Below are positions 1-10,046 of a stretch of 64,000 bases of DNA, in pieces (within the stretch, counting starts at the first letter, position 1; every line of letters begins with the position of its first letter). This DNA is from Thinopyrum elongatum (Eukaryota; Streptophyta; Magnoliopsida; Poales; Poaceae). The notes below the pieces were generated by a model. It was not told the DNA's origin and did not search any database. It saw only the letters and a program-made list of their open reading frames with translations. Both the position numbers and the translations under genes were made by a program. The DNA is taken from assembly GCA_011799875.1 (NCBI GenBank), contig CM022299.1:32081996-32145995 (forward strand), written 5' to 3'.

Positions 1-1066
1 ATCATTCTAGCATCAGCCCAGAATATGGTCGCTATTTGTTCTTCACAGTCCATTTGCAATGCATATTGAAATGATGGGTTTTCAGCAATTTTGTCTTGAA
101 AATACTTAAGCATGCTACCCGCTTGGCTTTAGGCCATTTCTCGTTGGCGCTTGGTCCGCAAATGGTTCTTGTGATCATGGAGGGTATAACTAAGATTGAG
201 TGGTCCATCAACTTGGCGACTAGCCAACTCATGTGCAGCTTTTGGCCCAATTCCTGCATCATCTGCTGTTGCAATTTCAAAAGCTTGTAACTCTGAAATT
301 TTTCTATGTGACACCATTAAGTGTAAGGTTTCTGCTAGGTGTAGTGTGTGGTTGTGTTCCAAAACCAGCTCCGACGCTTTGAGATTTCCCTTCTTCCGGT
401 CCATTTTAAGCTTCATGTGCACTTCACAATTGGTTCTAGTTTCAGCTCGAGGGCACTTTGTCAAATGATCCCTTTTGTCTTGTGCTCGCTAATCCTCATT
501 TGCACAAAAAAATCTACATGATGTGACCTTGCCATCTGTTGGCCTTTTGTTTGTGTACCTTTTTCTGGCCTCAAATCCTTTTTGTCCACTGTAGGTAAGC
601 CAAAATGCCCAAGCCTCATTTGAATCTCTGAATTCCATGCCAACATGAGGTACCAAACTAGGCAATACAACTCTGTAATGTAAACATAACATGAACATTA
701 GACTTGTAGAAGTGCATAGAAAATATTGGGACTAATACCATTGGAAAAAGATTATTACAAGAGAATAAGCAAGCAGTAGTGGTAATTGGGACCAACAGGG
801 ATTAGGTGCTAAGGAAATTCTACAAAACACAGAACATAGTAATGAGTCATAAGTATTACTCCATGCCTTGGAAATAAATCACAAGACAGGACAACAATGT
901 ATCTCTTGAATCTACAGATTTCACTACTATGCAGGGAATCATTCCAGATTTCACACTGTATCGAACTTCAGGAGGACAAGAAAAAAACTAGGAAAATTTA
1001 CTTATTGGAATTAGAATCATGGTGTGCTGTGTTAGCCTCGTCTTCCACCTCAGTTGCTTCTTCCAT
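1..1066 (-). pseudogene. FAR1-related sequence (FRS) gene, 5' part, with two in-frame stops
   Basis: FAR1/FHY3-family proteins are nuclear factors derived from Mutator-like transposases. A two-exon start can be traced on the minus strand. Exon 1 is 1066..1002 (21 codons, acidic, starting MEEATEVED). The intron is 1001..673, with donor GTAAAT and acceptor TTACATTACAG. Exon 2 runs from 672 off the window edge. The spliced frame reads into VPHVGMEFRDSNEAWAFW, then DGKVTSCRFFCANE, RTNCEVHMKLK and LEHNHTL, which is the FAR1 DNA-binding domain. LKYFQDKIAENPSF and IFWADARM follow, leading into the MULE transposase domain. Two in-frame stops break it: TAG at 491..489, after ANED, and TAA at 131..129, after REMA. 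The frame stays open and recognisable on both sides of each stop, so the breaks are recent or are sequencing errors. The transposase core and SWIM finger would lie outside the window. An alternative is a gene fragment carried by a MULE. The family call is firm; the pseudogene status is likely. Confidence 0.85.
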
Positions 1067-1480
1067 CAGAAAAAGGGGTGGCTGATCAGAGTTCAGCAGG
1101 CTGCTCTTCCATGAGAAAAAGGGAAATTGATCAAGTTCTAAAATAATCGGATGGTGGAACATCGATCAATTTTATTCATGTGTTAGGCGTCGAGAGAAAG
1201 GACTGTGGAGGCTTACCTGAGATTGGCGAGCAGAGCAGCAGTCCCTGCCGGGCGCCAGCGATCTCATTCCAGTGAACTTTGCCGCCGTTTCTGTAATCCT
1301 CGCGCCTTTTTCTGTGGCCTCCCGCGCCCTTTTCCCCTCGCTTTCCCTCGCTTGTGTCGCGTTGGGCCGCATGGGCCGGTAGTTTTGCTGGCGAACTGAG
1401 CGACAGAGCCCGTTCTACGTTCCTGCCATCGGATGGCGGACGGACGGCGCAGCGCGTACTACGTCCCTCAGCAGTAGATC
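1067..1480 (-). promoter_or_regulatory. GC-rich 5' flank of the FRS pseudogene
   Basis: This stretch lies immediately upstream of the FRS exon 1 on the minus strand. It is rich in CG dinucleotides and C-runs, unlike the AT-rich intron and distal DNA. That fits the promoter and 5' untranslated region of a grass gene. I see no clear TATA box. A short upstream ATG occurs in the leader in frame with a TGA, so the start at 1066 was chosen as the first one that reads into the FAR1 domain through a good splice donor. Confidence 0.35.
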
Positions 1481-3950
1481 GATCTAAGTCAGAGGATCTC
1501 GTTCCCTAATTTGGTGCTGGTGCTAATTTTGATATAGTTTGACAATTGGTGTAGATACTAATGCTACGGTCGTGGTGCTAATCTAGTAACCCTGCGCCGG
1601 TGGGGAGGTCGTGTGGTGTCGAGAAATGGGAGATACACTGGTCGTCTTGATGCTCGGGGGTGCCATGCAGTAAGCAGCACTACCTTCGTGGGTGCCTTCT
1701 GGCTCCGGCCGCTGAGGCGCAGTGGAGGCCATCGCGGTGTGTGTGGTGTGGCGCGGCGGGGAGGCGGAGATAAGGTTCCCGATGAGACGCAGATATCGCG
1801 GGGATCCTGCGGTGCGGGTGTGGCTCGTCACGGTGTCACGCTCGGTTCAGCGTACGCGTGCGTGGGGATTGGACGCTAGCCGCCGACGGAAAGCCAGCGA
1901 GCCAAAGTGGAGTGGACGGACGTGCCCACGGTGGCGCCACTACCCCTCCTCCCCGGCAGGGCGTGTGTTTGGACGGGCGGTGTGGCTAATCTATTCTAGG
2001 ACCGGCCGGGACGGCGACGGGTACCTTGCACGTTGGCGTTTCTCGTGCATTGTGCAGCCGGCAGTGCCGTCTCTCTTGAGCTTTTTCACACCGGGAACTA
2101 CGAGCGTGAGACTGAGGAACAATGGGGCAGTGTGTCGCCAAGCATCAAACATATGGGAGGTGCGTACGCGGCAGCTGGAAAGTGAACACGAGGAGATCCC
2201 GGTCGGGTGTTGGGTGGATCGATCCATCAATCGGAGCTGGATATCATCAATCAGCACCGTGGGAGGGGTCCGGCGAGGTTGCAACGGGACTGCACAGGAA
2301 CCTAGGACAGTGGACGGCCCATCTGATCGGGACACGTACGTGGGACACGCTGGTGCACGCCATGGGTGTGTGTCGCGCTCCTCTCCGTAGCATATGGACG
2401 TGCGCTGTGATTTCGATGCAGCTTCGTTGCAACGAAAGTTTATCTGATCTCCATGCACCTTTGTTGCCACTTGTCAACTGGATCCGCTCCAACAAGGAGC
2501 ATTCCAATCCAACCTGTCCAACTTGCCACACTAGGCCGGGCATCCATCAAGATGGAGCCAACAGCTTGGCTTTTTCCGTCCCAGTTCCTTCCGTTGAATC
2601 TTGTATTCCACATTCCCAGCTGTTTGTCCGAGTGTTATAAGCCATGAAACGAACGAATTTAGCCGGCATCGCACGGATCGATCATTCAGGTAGCAACACA
2701 CTAACTTGAATGAGCTCCTTCGATCTGCATCTGCATCTGATCGGGCAATTTTACGATGAGACTGCATCGGATGGCAAGAATGAATCCAACGTTTGACGCG
2801 ACCCCACGGCTATGGCTCGTGTTCGTGTTCCCGGGCTAGTAGACAGTCCTCGTCCCCAGCGACATCCCAAGTCAAATCCCGGAGCTAGCGCTGATTCGAG
2901 GAACGGCACAAAAGGTCGCGAGAACATAATTATCCACGACATGTTATATAACTTGTACTACTATATATTTTCCCCATGGTTAACAGCAGCCGATGAGCTA
3001 GGATAACGGTCAAAAAACGCGGTGAACTTGTCCTGATTAGCATGGAACGTCTTTCAAAAAAAAAAAAAAAAAGCGTGGATCGGGTTGCACCTGGCACGGA
3101 GATCTTTTTCTTCTGCCTCGGCAGCGTCTGACGAGACGAGTGCATGGTAAACTCCGCCCGCCCGTTTCCCCAACGTCTTCTCCCTGGCGACGACCGGCAG
3201 CGGCACCGTATGCAGCGCAGCGTCCGGACGAGGCCGCCCGCCGTCGGTCACGTGGTCACCTGGGGTCCTGCGCTCAGTCAAAACGCAGGGAGGGATAGCC
3301 GGCCAAGTTGGACCAACGGAGGAAACGAGGCGCATCATTGGCCTATTTTATTGGCGTGGGATCAAATCATTCGTGGTCTCTCTGTGGAGCTCACTGTCAC
3401 CACCTCACCTCACCTCGCCTCGCCTCCTGTCATGAAATCTTATGAGATCTTTTGTTCGTTTGACCCGGGTTTGTCAGGCGGCCAGGCCAACGTAGGAGTA
3501 GGTGGCCATACGGGTGGCTCACCGTGGTTGCTTTGCTTTCACTTCAGACACCAAGCTCCAGTACTGTGCCGAGATGCATGCAGATGCAGGCGGTGCTTTT
3601 GGGAAAAGATAACACTAATGCTCCACGACAGACGGGTAGTTAAGTTTATCCCGGTGCTTTCTTGCAGCTTTGTTGGCGTCAGATGTCAACTCGGTGGCGT
3701 GAATGGATCTTCACATTCGGCCGGGTGATGCTTGCCTTTTACTGTACCGTGTCATCACTGAATACAGTGGCACCTGATGCCTGGATAGATGCAAGTTTTT
3801 TCTTTCCCTCCAGCACTGCAGTCCAAGTGGGGAGAGCCTACGTCTCGCTTCGTGCGACAAATAGGAATGCTTCGTCCGGGCAAGCGCGAGACTGGGCCGG
3901 CACAGGCCACAGGCCACAACCTCCTCTTTTTATCTTTTTTTCACTTCTTT
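1481..3950. other. Low-copy intergenic DNA, nothing recognised
   Basis: Moderately GC-rich sequence (about 1580-2640 and 3100-3720) with several chance reading frames of up to 222 codons on both strands. None shows a recognisable domain, and overlapping frames of similar length on both strands suggest composition rather than coding. A run of 17 A at about 3056-3072 could be a retrogene or SINE tail, but no body was recognised. It could also be the distal promoter of the FRS gene. Confidence 0.4.
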
Positions 3951-4920
3951 TGTTTTCATTTTTTCACTTTTGTTTTTACTTTAAAATATTATATATATAA
4001 CACTTTATTTCAAATATTTGAAATATATACATTATGCATGTGAAAATTTTAAATTTATATAAAAAAAGTTTCCTTGTGTATATTTAAAATGTACAATGTG
4101 TATGAAAAAAATAGACATCATTTAAAAAATATATGTTAATCATGTATTTAGAAAAAAAATAACGTGTATAAAAATGTTACCTATAGATATAAAAAAACGT
4201 GCAGTGTGTTTGAAGAAATTAGAAATCAAAAACGTGTTTTAAAAATATTAATAATTTAAATAGAAAATTTAAAAATGTATACATAAAATTTTCCTGATGT
4301 AAAAAAATATACAATGTTTATGGAAAAGTACACATAAAAATAAATGTAAAAAAATAATTATCATGCATTTCCAAAATGTTGAACACGTATATAAAAAGTG
4401 TTGCAGATGTACACAAACAATGTATAACGTGTATGAAAAAAGTAGACATCAGAATAATAAATAGTTTAAAAAGTTATTAATCATGTATTAAAAAAAACTT
4501 ATATGTGTATATAGAAAACGTTCTGATGCATAAAAAATGTACAAGGGAAAACAAAGAAAACCAAAAAAAGAAAACAAATATGAAAAACAAAAAAAGAAAG
4601 AAGATTGGTGCGTAGAATGGAAAACCGAGAAAGAAACAAAGAAAATAAAAAAGAAACAAAGAAAAAAAGCAAAATAACCATTAAAAGCCGAGAAAGACAC
4701 AAAATTACATGAAAAAAAAAAGGAAAATAGACTATAAAACCACGAAAGAGACGAACAAGACCGATGAAAAAACAAAGAAAAACAGAAAATTGTAGAAACC
4801 CGATGAAGAAATAGAGAAAACCAAAAAGAAAAATAAAAAAACAAGAAAACCGAAAGAAACCTGTACATTTTTGTCTCAATCAAAACCAGCGAGAAAAAAC
4901 ACAGAAAACTAGGCCGACTC
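3951..4920. repeat. AT-rich degenerate repeat followed by purine-rich tract
   Basis: From 3951 to 4535 the sequence is over 75 percent A+T by eye. It contains loosely repeated modules, such as a GTATGAAAAAA-TAGACATCA motif at about 4101 and again at about 4433, and ATCATGTATT motifs at about 4139 and 4478. From about 4540 to 4900 the plus strand is almost entirely A and G with some C (AAAGAAAA-type units), so T is nearly absent. The long minus-strand frames here (up to 145 codons of F, S, L and C) are low-complexity artefacts. It may be part of a degenerate DNA transposon, but no terminal repeats or transposase were identified. Confidence 0.5.
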
Positions 4921-5530
4921 AGCAACTACATGTGGGGTGAAAGTTTTAGGCGAGGGTTTATCTATGTCCCTATAAGTGAGACTAACAGAAGAGGTCGTGC
5001 ATTGCAATGGGAGGACAAAATACCACACAACCATACCAAAACTCATGACTCAAGAGTCCCAATATGTCCACGTCCTTTATTTCAACACATGGCATCCTAT
5101 AGATGTTGCTATTTGTTCTCCTTCCCACCTTCGTCGATGGTGGCCTCAATGCTCACAAGACGTTTGAATGAGGTTAATTCTAAGGCGTCTCTCTCTCTCT
5201 ATCTTGACATAAGATGAAAAATCTATTTTTTTTCCTGCGAGATTTTGGCGAGGCGTACATGTTTGGTTATACATGATTAATTTCATCTTTAATCTGGTTT
5301 TCCTGAGTAGTTCATTTCCAATCAGGGTCAACACTGATACGAATGAAAGAGGGATCATGCGCTATTGATTAAAATTGCACCCTAAATAGCATTTTAAAAA
5401 TGGTTAACAAGTAAAACAATATCATATTCAAATTTTACACATCTTTCAAATCAAATTTCATATATGATAAATAATATGTAAATTTGGAGTTAGGGTATTA
5501 ATTTTTTTGAGTATTTAAAAAAATATTTGA
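4921..5530. other. Unassigned intergenic stretch
   Basis: No gene or element was recognised. GTGCATTGCAATGGG at about 4997 resembles a motif seen at the ends of some grass DNA transposons, but no partner end was found. A (CT)n-type microsatellite of about 12 bases sits near 5190. Confidence 0.3.
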
Positions 5531-5532
5531 TA

Positions 5533-5716
5533 TGAACTGCGGGTTGATTAACACAAATGTGAGGGGTTTCCTACAAAAGCCAAATTTTTACTTAAAACTG
5601 GACTGCGTGTTGATTACTAGAAACATCAGGGGATTTTCTACAAAAGTAAAAATCTGACATAAAACTAGACTACGGGTTGATTACCAGAAACATCAGGCGG
5701 TTTTTTATAAAACACA
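5533..5716. repeat. Three imperfect tandem copies of a ~66-bp unit
   Basis: Three consecutive copies begin at about 5536 (ACTGCGGGTTGATTA), 5604 (GACTGCGTGTTGATTA) and 5669 (GACTACGGGTTGATTA). Each is followed by an AACATCAGG-like core and a TTTTCTACAAAAG-like tail. They are diverged by point changes and small indels. No coding potential. Confidence 0.7.
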
Positions 5717-5782
5717 TGATGCATGGGAAGAAACAATCATTTATTTTATTTGTAGGAATAAATATAGATATAGCTCTCATGG

Positions 5783-5915
5783 TTCAAGGGAGCAACTAAC
5801 CGAGGGGTACCCCTTGCAGGAGCCACATAAGTGTCACTTTTGATGGGCTGATAGCGCACTACTTGGCGCTGTCAGCCACTGCCACATATCACGTGCTGGG
5901 CGCTCCCTTGGGATT
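5783..5915. repeat. Short imperfect inverted repeat, possible DNA-transposon end
   Basis: CAAGGGAGCA at about 5787 is matched in inverted orientation by GCTCCCTTGG at about 5903. Between them are the 12-bp palindrome AGGGGTACCCCT (near 5812) and a GC-rich CACGTGCTGGGCGCTCC stretch. The layout resembles the long terminal repeat ends of Mutator-like elements in grasses, but I found no 9-bp target duplication. Element identity is inference. Confidence 0.3.
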
Positions 5916-5989
5916 TATTTTTTATTTTTCTATACGCGTTTTCGGCTCTTTTTTTTCTGTTTTCCCTAGGTTTTGGACAAAACAAATTC

Positions 5990-6400
5990 AAAATTTCTTT
6001 TTTGTGCAAAAAAAAAATACTTTTTTTGCTTCCGTGAGAGGCATAGATTTCTTCCTGTGGAGGCACAGATTTACTTCTGCAAGATTCCCGGAAAAAGGAG
6101 AAAATGTGTTTTTTTGCTTCCTTGAGAGGCACAGATTTGCCTCCCAAAAAAAGTGTTTTTTTGCTTCCACAAGAGGCACACATTTGTTTCTCGTGACACA
6201 GATTTGCTTCCGCAAGAGACACTCTCGAAAGAAAAAAAAAGTGAGGTATAGATTTGTTTTCTGTGGAGGAACAAGTTTGCTTCAACGAGAGGCATGCCTC
6301 TTGAAAAAGGAAAAAAACACTTTTTTTTTCTTTCGTGAAAGGCACATATTTGCTTCTCATGGAGACATGAATTTGCTACGCTGTGCCTCTCGGAAAAGGA
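5990..6400. repeat. Degenerate ~55-bp tandem repeats (GAGAGGCACAGATTTGCTTC type)
   Basis: The motif TTGCTTCC..GAGAGGCACAGATTTGCTTC recurs about seven times, starting near 6027, 6055, 6117, 6161, 6207, 6278 and 6330. The copies are separated by poly-T stretches and GGAAAAAGG-like spacers. Both strands stay open over 75-185 codons only because the repeat lacks stops; the translations are repetitive and match no family I know. This type of repeat is common beside DNA-transposon ends in wheat. It directly follows the inverted repeat at 5783-5915, so both may belong to one element. Confidence 0.6.
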
Positions 6401-6402
6401 AA

Positions 6403-6417
6403 GGGGGGGGGGGGGGG
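6403..6417 (+). repeat. (G)15 homopolymer
   Basis: A run of 15 G closes the preceding tandem-repeat block. Length is uncertain because such runs are hard to sequence. Confidence 0.8.
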
Positions 6418-6633
6418 TGACTGTGCCTCCAGCTTGTTTTTTTCATTCCACTTTTTCTGTGAAATAAAGTTGGTCGAAACCTATTAACAATGGGATCTAG
6501 TCTCGAAGATCCCGATGCTAGAAATTCAACGGTAAATATGGTTCACGATTTGGACGCACGGTTTAAAAGATAAAATATTTTGACAATACGAATCTACAGA
6601 AAAAGAGAAAAGGCCAAGTTGCGATAAGTGATG
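6418..6633. other. Flank of element A, nothing recognised
   Basis: No gene or repeat was recognised. The last five bases before A's LTR are TGATG. They do not recur after A's 3' LTR, so no target duplication is visible. Confidence 0.3.
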
Positions 6634-8240
6634 TGAAGTGCCCTAGAGGCAATAATAAAATTGTTATTTTATATTTCCTTATTCATGATAAAGGTTTATT
6701 ATTCATGCTATAATTGTATTGATCGAAAACTTAAATACATGTGTGAATAAATAAACAAATACCGTGTCCCTAATAAGCCTTGCTTTCTTCATGTCAAATA
6801 CATATTACTTCGACTATGAGATTATGCAACTCCCGGATACCGGAGGAATACCTTGTGTGCTATCAAACGTCACAACGTAACTAGGTGATCATAAAGATGC
6901 TCTACAGGTATCTCCGAAGGTGTTTGTTGAGTCGGCATAGATCGAGATTAGGATTTGTCACTCCGAGTATTGGAGAAGTATCTCTGGGCCCTCTCGGTAA
7001 TACACATCATAAGCTTGCAAGCAAATGACTAAGGAGTTAGTTACGAGATGATGTATTACGGAACGAGTAAAGAGACTTGCCGGTAACGAGGTTGAACTAG
7101 GTATAGAGATACCGACGATCAAATCTCGGGCAAGTAACATACCGATGGACAAAGGGAATTACGTATGTTGTCATAACGGTTCGACCGATAAAGATCTTCG
7201 TAGAATATGTAGGAGCCAATATGGGCATCCAGGTTCCGCTATTGGTTATTAACTGGAGAGGTGTCTCGGTCATGTCTACATAGTTCTCGAACCCGTAGGA
7301 TCCGCACGCTTAACGTTCGTTGACGATATAGTGTTATATGAGTTATATGATTTGGTGACCGAATGTTGTTCAGAGTCCCGGATGAGATCACGGACATGAC
7401 GAGGAGTCTCGAAATGGTCGAGAGGTAAAGATTGATATATAGGATGATGATATTCGGACACCGGAAGGATTTCTGGATGCACCGGGTAGCCATCGGGTCA
7501 CCGGAAGGGGTTCCGGATACCCCCGGTAGGTGTTATGGGCTTAATGGGCCAAGGGAGGGACAGACCAGCCCACAGGGGGCTGGTGCGCCCCTCTCCCTGG
7601 CCGTTCAGTCCTAGGGAAAGGAAAGGGGGGACAGCTAGCCCCTCCTGCCTTCCCCTTCTCATGGGAGAAAGGAAAGGGGGGCGCCTCCCTCCCCTGCCTT
7701 TCCCCCGCACCTAAACATGGCAGGGGGGCGCCATTTGGGAGGAGACGCCAAGTAGGATTCGGCCTACTTGGGGCGCCCTCCTGGATGCTCCCTCCTCCCC
7801 CACCTATATATATGTGGGAGGGGGGTGCCTAGCACACCAGAACATTATCTTAGCTGTGTGCGGCGCCCCCTCCACCGTTTACACTCCGGTCACATTTTCG
7901 TAGTGCTTCGGCGAAGCCCTGCGGAGAACACTTCACCATCACCATCACCATGCCGTCGTGCTGCCGGAACTCATCCAGTACCTCGCCGTCTTGCTGGATC
8001 AAGAAGGTGCGGACGTCACCGAGTTGAATGTGTGCTGAACGCGGAGGTGCCGTACGTTCGGTACTCGATCGGTTGGATCGCGAAGAAAGTTCGACTACAT
8101 CAACCGCGTTGTTAAACGCTTCCGCTTACGGTCTACGAGGGTACGTAGACACACTCTCCCCTCTTGTTGCTATGCATCTCCTTGATAGATCTTGCGTGTG
8201 CGTAGATTTTTTTTTGTTTTCCATTTAACGTTTCCCAACA
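6634..8240 (+). repeat. Element A 5' LTR (1607 bp)
   Basis: It starts TGAAGTGCCC, lacking a GAAATA hexamer present in the 3' LTR, and ends TTTCCCAACA. Against the 3' LTR it lacks 154 bases at 6780/6781 (3' LTR 12951-13104). Confidence 0.9.
7805..7812 (+). promoter_or_regulatory. LTR TATA box, element A 5' LTR
   Basis: TATATATA is flanked by complementary arms (CCCCCAC..GTGGGAGGGGG). Transcription would start about 30 bases downstream. The same flanked TATA occurs in the other copies of the family. Confidence 0.6.
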
Positions 8241-8258
8241 GTGGCATCATGAACCAGG
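8241..8258 (+). other. Element A primer-binding site (degenerate)
   Basis: GTGGCATCATGAACCAGG directly follows the LTR. It is a degraded form of TGGTATCAGAGCC, the site complementary to initiator-Met tRNA. Confidence 0.55.
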
Positions 8259-9056
8259 TCTATGCGTAGATGATATGCACGAGTAGAACACAAAGAGTTG
8301 TGGGCGGTGATGTTCATACTGCTTACCACCAACGTCTTATTTTGATTCGGCGGTATTATGGGATGAAGCGGCCCGGACCAACCTTACATGTCCACGCACA
8401 TGAGACCGGTTTGACCGACTGACATGCAACTAGTTTTGCATAAAGGTGCCTGGCGGGTGTCTGTTTCTCCTACTTTAGTTGAATCGAATTTGACTACGGC
8501 CGGTCCTTGAAGAAGGTTAAAACAGCAAACTTGATGAATCACCGTTGTGGTTTTTGCCGTAGGTAAGAAACGGTTCTTGCTAGAAGCTCGTAGCAGCCAC
8601 GTAAAACTTGCATCAACAAAGTAGAGGACGTCTAACTTGTTTTTGCAGGGCATGTTGTGATGTGATATGGTCAAGACATGATGTGATATACGTTATTGTA
8701 TGAGATGATCATGTTTTGTAAGTTATCGGCAACCGGCAGGAGCCTTATGGTTGTCTCTTTATTGTATGAAATGCAAACACCATGTAATTGCTTTACTTTA
8801 TCACTATGCGTTAGCGATAGTTGTAGAAGCAATAGTTGGCGAGACGACCCCGACGCAATGATGGAGATCAAGGTGTCGAGCCAGTGACGATGGAGATCAT
8901 GATGATGCTTTGGAGATGGAGATCAAAAGCACAAGATGATGATGGCCATATCATGTCACATATTTTGATTGCATGTGATGTTTATCCTTTATGCATCTTA
9001 TTTTGCTTAGTACGGTGGTAGCATTATAAGATGATCCCTTCACTAAGTTGAAAGGT
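8259..9056 (+). other. Element A untranslated leader
   Basis: Non-coding leader, strongly similar to the leaders of G (from 14999) and B (minus strand, below 26745). Relative to those copies A lacks about 450-500 bases after TTCACTAA near 9046. The lost part includes the gag start region. Confidence 0.65.
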
Positions 9057-9905
9057 GATAGTAGCAATGATGCGGACTAGGTCCGTGATTTGAGGATTAT
9101 CCTCATTGCTGCACAGAAGAATTATGTACTTGATGCACCGCTAGGTGACAAACCTATTGCAGGAGCAGATGCAGACGTTATGAATGTTTGGCAGGCTCGA
9201 TATGATGACTACTTAATAGTTTAGTGCGCCATGCTTTACGGCTTAGAACCGAGACTTCAAAAATGTTTTGAACTCCACGGAGCATATGAGATGTTCCAAG
9301 AGCTGAAATTGGTATTTCAGACTCATGCCCGTGTCGAGAGGTATGAGACCTCTGACAAGTACTTTGCCTACAAGATGGAGCAGAATAGCTCAGCCAGTGA
9401 GCATGTGCTCAGAATGTCTGGGTACTACAATCACTTGAATCAAGTGGGAGTTAATTTTCCAAATGAGATAGTGATTGACAGAGTTCTCTAGTCACTATCA
9501 CCAAGCTACTAGAACTTCGTGATGAACTATAATATGCAAGGGATGACGAAAACGATTCCCGAGCTCTTCGCGATGCTGAAATCGGCGAAGGTAGAAATCT
9601 AGAAAGATCATCAAGTGTTGATGGCTAACAAGACCACTAGTTTGAAGAAAAAGGGCAAGGGAAAGTAAGGGAACTTCAAGAAGAATTGCAAGCAAGTTGC
9701 CACTCCCGTGAAGAAGCCCAAAGCTGGACCTAAGCCTGAAACTGAGTGCTCCTACTGCAAAGGGAATGGTCACTGGAAATGGAACTGCCCCAAATACTTG
9801 GCGGATAAGAAGGATGGCAAAGTGAACAAAGGTATATTTGATATACATGTTATTGATGTGTACTTTACTAGTGTTCATAGTAACCCCTGGGTATTTGATA
9901 CCGGT
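9057..9905 (+). pseudogene. Element A gag (copia), broken
   Basis: Gag forms the virus-like particle in which copia RNA is reverse transcribed. The frame reads VRDLRIILIAAQKNYVLDAP, then YGLEPRLQKCFELHGAYEMF, SEHVLRMSGYYNHLNQVGVN and NFVMNYNMQG. It continues to a CCHC zinc knuckle CSYCKGNGHWKWNCPKY at about 9748-9798. The N-terminus was lost with the leader deletion. In-frame stops are TAG at 9222-9224 (canonical Q), TAG at 9489-9491 (Q) and TAG at 9510-9512 (K), plus more near 9601 and 9666. The stops at 9222 and 9510 occur at the same codons in elements B and H, and the one at 9489 also in B. Confidence 0.85.
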
Positions 9906-10046
9906 TCAGTTGCTAAAGACTAGTAACTCAAAACAGGAGTTGCAGAATAAACAGAGACTAGTTAAAAGCGAGGCGACGATGTGTATTGGAAATAATTCCA
10001 ATGTTGATACGATCACCATCACACACTCCCTCTACCTTCGGGATTA
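9870..10046 (+). pseudogene. Element A copia protease, frameshifted at its end
   Basis: The aspartic protease matures the polyprotein. WVFDTGSVAK contains the DTG active-site triad at about 9888-9917, followed by a stop (TAG at 9921-9923). The frame ends SLYLRD-stop at 10044-10046, while the next domain continues in another frame as LPSGLVLNLNK. The same frame change is present in elements B and H. Confidence 0.75.

Noticed and set aside
1722..2390. 222-codon plus-strand open frame and overlapping 159- and 172-codon frames
   Set aside because: Frames of similar length overlap on both strands in GC-rich DNA, the translations are Arg/Gly/Ser-rich with no domain, and no splice or promoter context supports them.
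3056..3072. Poly-A run as a retrogene or SINE tail
   Set aside because: No upstream body with recognisable exon, A/B boxes or target duplication could be identified.
4488..4925. 145-codon minus-strand frame rich in F, S, L and C
   Set aside because: It is the complement of the purine-rich tract; the apparent hydrophobic protein is a composition artefact.
5590..5716. CRISPR-like array
   Set aside because: Three diverged direct repeats without regular spacers in plant DNA; ordinary tandem duplication explains them.
5863..6420. 185- and 162-codon frames on opposite strands
   Set aside because: Both read through the same short tandem repeats and give repetitive translations on each strand.
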